Shown here piece by piece: positions 62,029-64,000 of a DNA stretch of 64,000 bases; position 1 is the first letter of the stretch; the number at the start of each line of letters is the position of its first letter. This DNA is from an uncultured Bacteroides sp. (GTDB taxonomy: Bacteria > Bacteroidota > Bacteroidia > Bacteroidales > Bacteroidaceae). A model generated the notes under the pieces. The model made no database searches. It had not been told where the DNA came from and was given only the letters and a program-made list of their open reading frames with translations. The DNA is taken from contig CASENE010000076.1 of the NCBI GenBank assembly GCA_949289265.1, positions 1 to 64,000 of the forward strand. The letters run 5' to 3'. A program made the position numbers and the translations under genes.

Positions 62029-62355
62029 ATGACCATATTTGACGATTATAAGGAACATAGAGGAGAATACGCTGTTTCTCCTTCGTTGTTGTGGGAGTAT
62101 GATCTATCGGCTTTTGATTGGTGGAAGTCGAGGAAAATCGTGGTCTCCCGCATCTTGGAGCATGGTTGGTTGAAGGATTATTTTGCGGCGTTCGACCTTT
62201 ACGGAGGAATTGACGGTTTCCGGAATGTCATTCGGGAGATTCCTTATCTGGCTCCAAGGGATATGAACTTTGCCTGCATAGCCTTCGGACTTAAAAAGGA
62301 GGAATTGAAATGCTACACACGGAAACAGTGGAGAGAACAACGCTTGAACTCCTGA
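62029..62355 (+). CDS. Probable antitoxin-position protein of an AbiE-like pair (DUF6922-like)
   Basis: This is a 108-aa protein starting MTIFDDYKEHRGEYAVSPSLLWEYDLSAFDWWKSRKIVVSRIL. Short proteins with the motif W-E-Y-D-L-S-x-F-D-W are regularly encoded just upstream of AbiEii-type nucleotidyltransferase toxins in Bacteroidetes, which is the basis for this call. The overlapping downstream frame indeed begins an AbiEii N-terminus. The GTG at 62023 adds two residues and is less likely given the AGGAG spacing. The DUF number is from memory and unverified. Confidence 0.6.
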   Translation: MTIFDDYKEHRGEYAVSPSLLWEYDLSAFDWWKSRKIVVSRILEHGWLKDYFAAFDLYGGIDGFRNVIREIPYLAPRDMNFACIAFGLKKEELKCYTRKQWREQRLNS

Positions 62356-62525
62356 GGAAGTTGCAAGCGGAAAAGTTGTTGGAGCCGTTTTGCCTTGCCG
62401 GAGGCACTGCCCTTGCTTTGTATCTTGGGCACAGAATATCCGTGGACCTGGATCTCTTTATAGAGAAACATCTCCTGAATGTCCTTATCGCATGGGGAGA
62501 TTCTTCACTTTCCAATGAAAATTAA
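62310..62525 (+). pseudogene. Truncated AbiEii/AbiGii-type nucleotidyltransferase toxin
   Basis: An AGGAGG 8 nt before the ATG leads into MLHTETVERTTLELLRKLQAEKLLEPFCLAGGTALALYLGHRISVDLDLF, the nucleotide-transferase core of AbiEii (GGTxLxL...HRxSxDxDLF). The frame ends after 71 aa, whereas family members are usually about 200 aa or longer, so most of the domain is missing. It overlaps the upstream gene by 46 nt. The following 165 nt hold no supported gene and may contain decayed remains. The pair is probably a dead abortive-infection/toxin-antitoxin module. Confidence 0.7.
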
Positions 62526-62690
62526 GCAGGCTCTAAATATCCAAATGCGGATATTATTAGACTGTTCAAAGTCATTACTTTGAAAACTTTTCCGCCTGCG
62601 GTGGCAGATGGGTAGAGGAATCGGTCTGTGGCATGTATGATGCGTAATTGTGAACTAATATATAGAATACTAAATATTGTTGAATATATG

Positions 62691-62720
62691 TTGCCGATAC
62701 CAAAATAAAGCCTATCTTTG
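62691..62720 (+). promoter_or_regulatory. Promoter of the NamZ-like gene
   Basis: TTG (62691-62693), 19 nt, TATCTTTG (62713-62720), 34 nt before the ATG at 62755. Confidence 0.6.
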
Positions 62721-62754
62721 TTGAAGATAAACATCACCTTAACAGGAACGTATC

Positions 62755-63918
62755 ATGAAACATCTATTTTTATCGGTAATGCTGTTGTGCTGCACTTTGC
62801 TTGGCACGGCGCAACAGCGGGTCATCATGGGTGACGAACAGACTTCTGAGTATTTCCCTTTGCTGAAAGGCAAGCGCATTGCCATCTTCTCCAACCATAC
62901 GGGTATGGTGGGGGATAAGCATTTGCTGGACGTGCTGCTGGAAAATGATTTTAACGTGGTGGCCATTTTCTCGCCCGAACATGGGTTCCGGGGAAATGCC
63001 GATGCGGGCGAACATGTGGCCAGTTCGGTGGACGAAAAGACGGGGGTGCCCATCTTGTCGCTGTATGACGGCAAGCTGGGTAAGCCGAGCGCAGCATCCA
63101 TGAACAAGTTTGACCTGCTGATTGTGGATATTCAGGACGTGGGCCTGCGTTTCTATACGTACTATGCCTCGATGTGCCGGCTGATGGATGCCTGTGCGGA
63201 GTATGGCAAGAAGATGCTGATATTGGACAGACCTAATCCGAACGGGCATTACGTGGATGGGCCTATCTTGGATATGAAACACAAGTCGGGCGTGGGCTGG
63301 CTGCCTATCCCGGTGGTGCATGGCATGACCTTGGGCGAACTGGCACTGATGGTGAACGGAGAGAAATGGTTGCCGGAAGGAAGGCAGTGCGAGGTGACCG
63401 TGATTCCGTGCAAGAACTATACGCACCAGACGTTGTACCGGCTGCCCATTCCGCCTTCGCCCAACCTGCCGAACATGAAGTCGGTCTATCTTTATCCTTC
63501 CATCTGTTATTTCGAGGCTACGCCGGTCAGCCTGGGACGCGGCACAGACTTGCCTTTCCAGGTGTACGGGCATCCCAACATGACGGGATATGACTACAGC
63601 TTTACGCCGCGCAGCGTGCCGGGCGCCAAGAATCCCCCGCAGTTGAACCGCTTGTGCCACGGGGTGAACCTCAGCACGCTGAGCGACGAGGAGATCTGGA
63701 AGAAGGGCATCGACCTGAGCTACGTGATTGATGCGTACAACAACCTGCACATGGATGATTACTTTTTCCGCCCGTTCTTCGAAAAGCTGATAGGAGTGGA
63801 TTATGTGCGCAAGATGATTGAGGCCGGCAAGAGTGCCGACGAGATCAAGGCCATGTGGCAGGATGACGTGAAGAAATTCAAGGAACAACGGAAGCCGTAT
63901 TTGCTGTACGCGGAATAA
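62755..63918 (+). CDS. DUF1343/NamZ-family exo-beta-N-acetylmuramidase
   Basis: This 387-aa protein has the signal peptide MKHLFLSVMLLCCTLLGTAQ. Family motifs include KRIAIFSNHTGMV, FSPEHGFRGNADAGEHV, DLLIVDIQDVGLRFYTYYASM, ILDRPNPNGHYVDGP, and LPNMKSVYLYPSICYFEATPVSLGRGTDLPFQ. NamZ enzymes remove terminal N-acetylmuramic acid from peptidoglycan fragments for recycling. It has its own promoter and is followed 26 nt later by a transporter start, consistent with uptake of the product. Confidence 0.88.
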   Translation: MKHLFLSVMLLCCTLLGTAQQRVIMGDEQTSEYFPLLKGKRIAIFSNHTGMVGDKHLLDVLLENDFNVVAIFSPEHGFRGNADAGEHVASSVDEKTGVPILSLYDGKLGKPSAASMNKFDLLIVDIQDVGLRFYTYYASMCRLMDACAEYGKKMLILDRPNPNGHYVDGPILDMKHKSGVGWLPIPVVHGMTLGELALMVNGEKWLPEGRQCEVTVIPCKNYTHQTLYRLPIPPSPNLPNMKSVYLYPSICYFEATPVSLGRGTDLPFQVYGHPNMTGYDYSFTPRSVPGAKNPPQLNRLCHGVNLSTLSDEEIWKKGIDLSYVIDAYNNLHMDDYFFRPFFEKLIGVDYVRKMIEAGKSADEIKAMWQDDVKKFKEQRKPYLLYAE

Positions 63919-63944
63919 GCATTGATTTTTTTAAGTGAACATTT

Positions 63945-64000
63945 ATGACAACTGCTTGGATTGTATTGGCTACGATTGCCGGCTATTTTGCCCTGCTTTT
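63945..64000 (+). CDS. Start of a probable sodium:solute symporter, cut by the window end
   Basis: Only MTTAWIVLATIAGYFALL is present, a hydrophobic first helix. This N-terminus and the position after a NamZ gene fit the SSS symporter often found there in Bacteroides. The call rests on context and 18 residues only. Confidence 0.4.
   Translation, partial: MTTAWIVLATIAGYFALL

Noticed and set aside
62526-62690. Continuation of the AbiEii toxin in another frame
   Set aside because: A plus-strand stretch near 62533-62610 reads protein-like but I could not match it to AbiEii, and it is interrupted by a stop.

Overview
The window looks like chromosome of a gut Bacteroidales bacterium (Bacteroides/Phocaeicola type). 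The evidence is the gene order tig-clpP-clpX-recQ, two SusC/SusD pairs, glycoside hydrolases with Bacteroidetes-style signal peptides, and many promoters of the Bacteroides form (TTTG, about 19-20 nt, TAnnTTTG). No tRNA, rRNA, integrase, complete IS or CRISPR array was seen.

Layout. 1-3.2 kb: a frameshifted S41 peptidase remnant, an aspartic (retropepsin-like) protease and a TetR regulator. 3.4-9.3 kb: trigger factor, ClpP, ClpX and RecQ. 9.3-25.3 kb: a 16-kb island. It is bounded by recQ's own last 153 nt and by a second copy of that segment, equal in length and differing only at synonymous third positions. The island has one strong promoter and three tightly packed genes: a 510-aa protein with a C-terminal membrane hairpin, a 2093-aa NACHT-type STAND NTPase with a HEPN-like Rx4H motif near its N-terminus, and a 2520-aa protein built from many S1/OB-like repeats. 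I do not know of a described system with this composition. It is the best candidate for a new, probably defence-related, system.

25.3-41.8 kb: a polysaccharide utilisation locus with GH92 alpha-mannosidase, SusC/SusD, a ricin-lectin/GH2 beta-galactosidase, a GH29 alpha-L-fucosidase and a membrane-spanning SARP-like sensor-regulator. The regulator gene carries an in-frame TGA. Three promoters in this locus (GH92, susC, GH29) share three TTAAYC-like boxes at identical spacing (11, then 12 nt, then 9 nt to the -7 element), which implies one common activator. The enzymes suggest a fucosylated, galactosylated, mannose-containing host glycan as substrate (inference).

41.9-55.7 kb: housekeeping genes: guaB, an envelope-biogenesis series (PpiC-type foldase, SurA-like lipoprotein, SurA, LptA/OstA-like protein, small membrane protein), mutL, trpS, an ABC-F ATPase and a BadF/BadG-type sugar kinase. 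55.7-61.6 kb: a second SusC/SusD pair. 61.6-64 kb: a MITE-like element, a small AbiE-like pair with a truncated toxin, a NamZ/DUF1343 muramidase and the start of a probable sodium:solute symporter.

Intergenic regions repeatedly carry arrays with a 22-bp period (9.4, 37.3, 43.5 kb; an 11-bp version at 55.8 kb) and imperfect palindromes (4.9, 33.3 kb). Family assignments were made by eye from motifs and were not tested by search.
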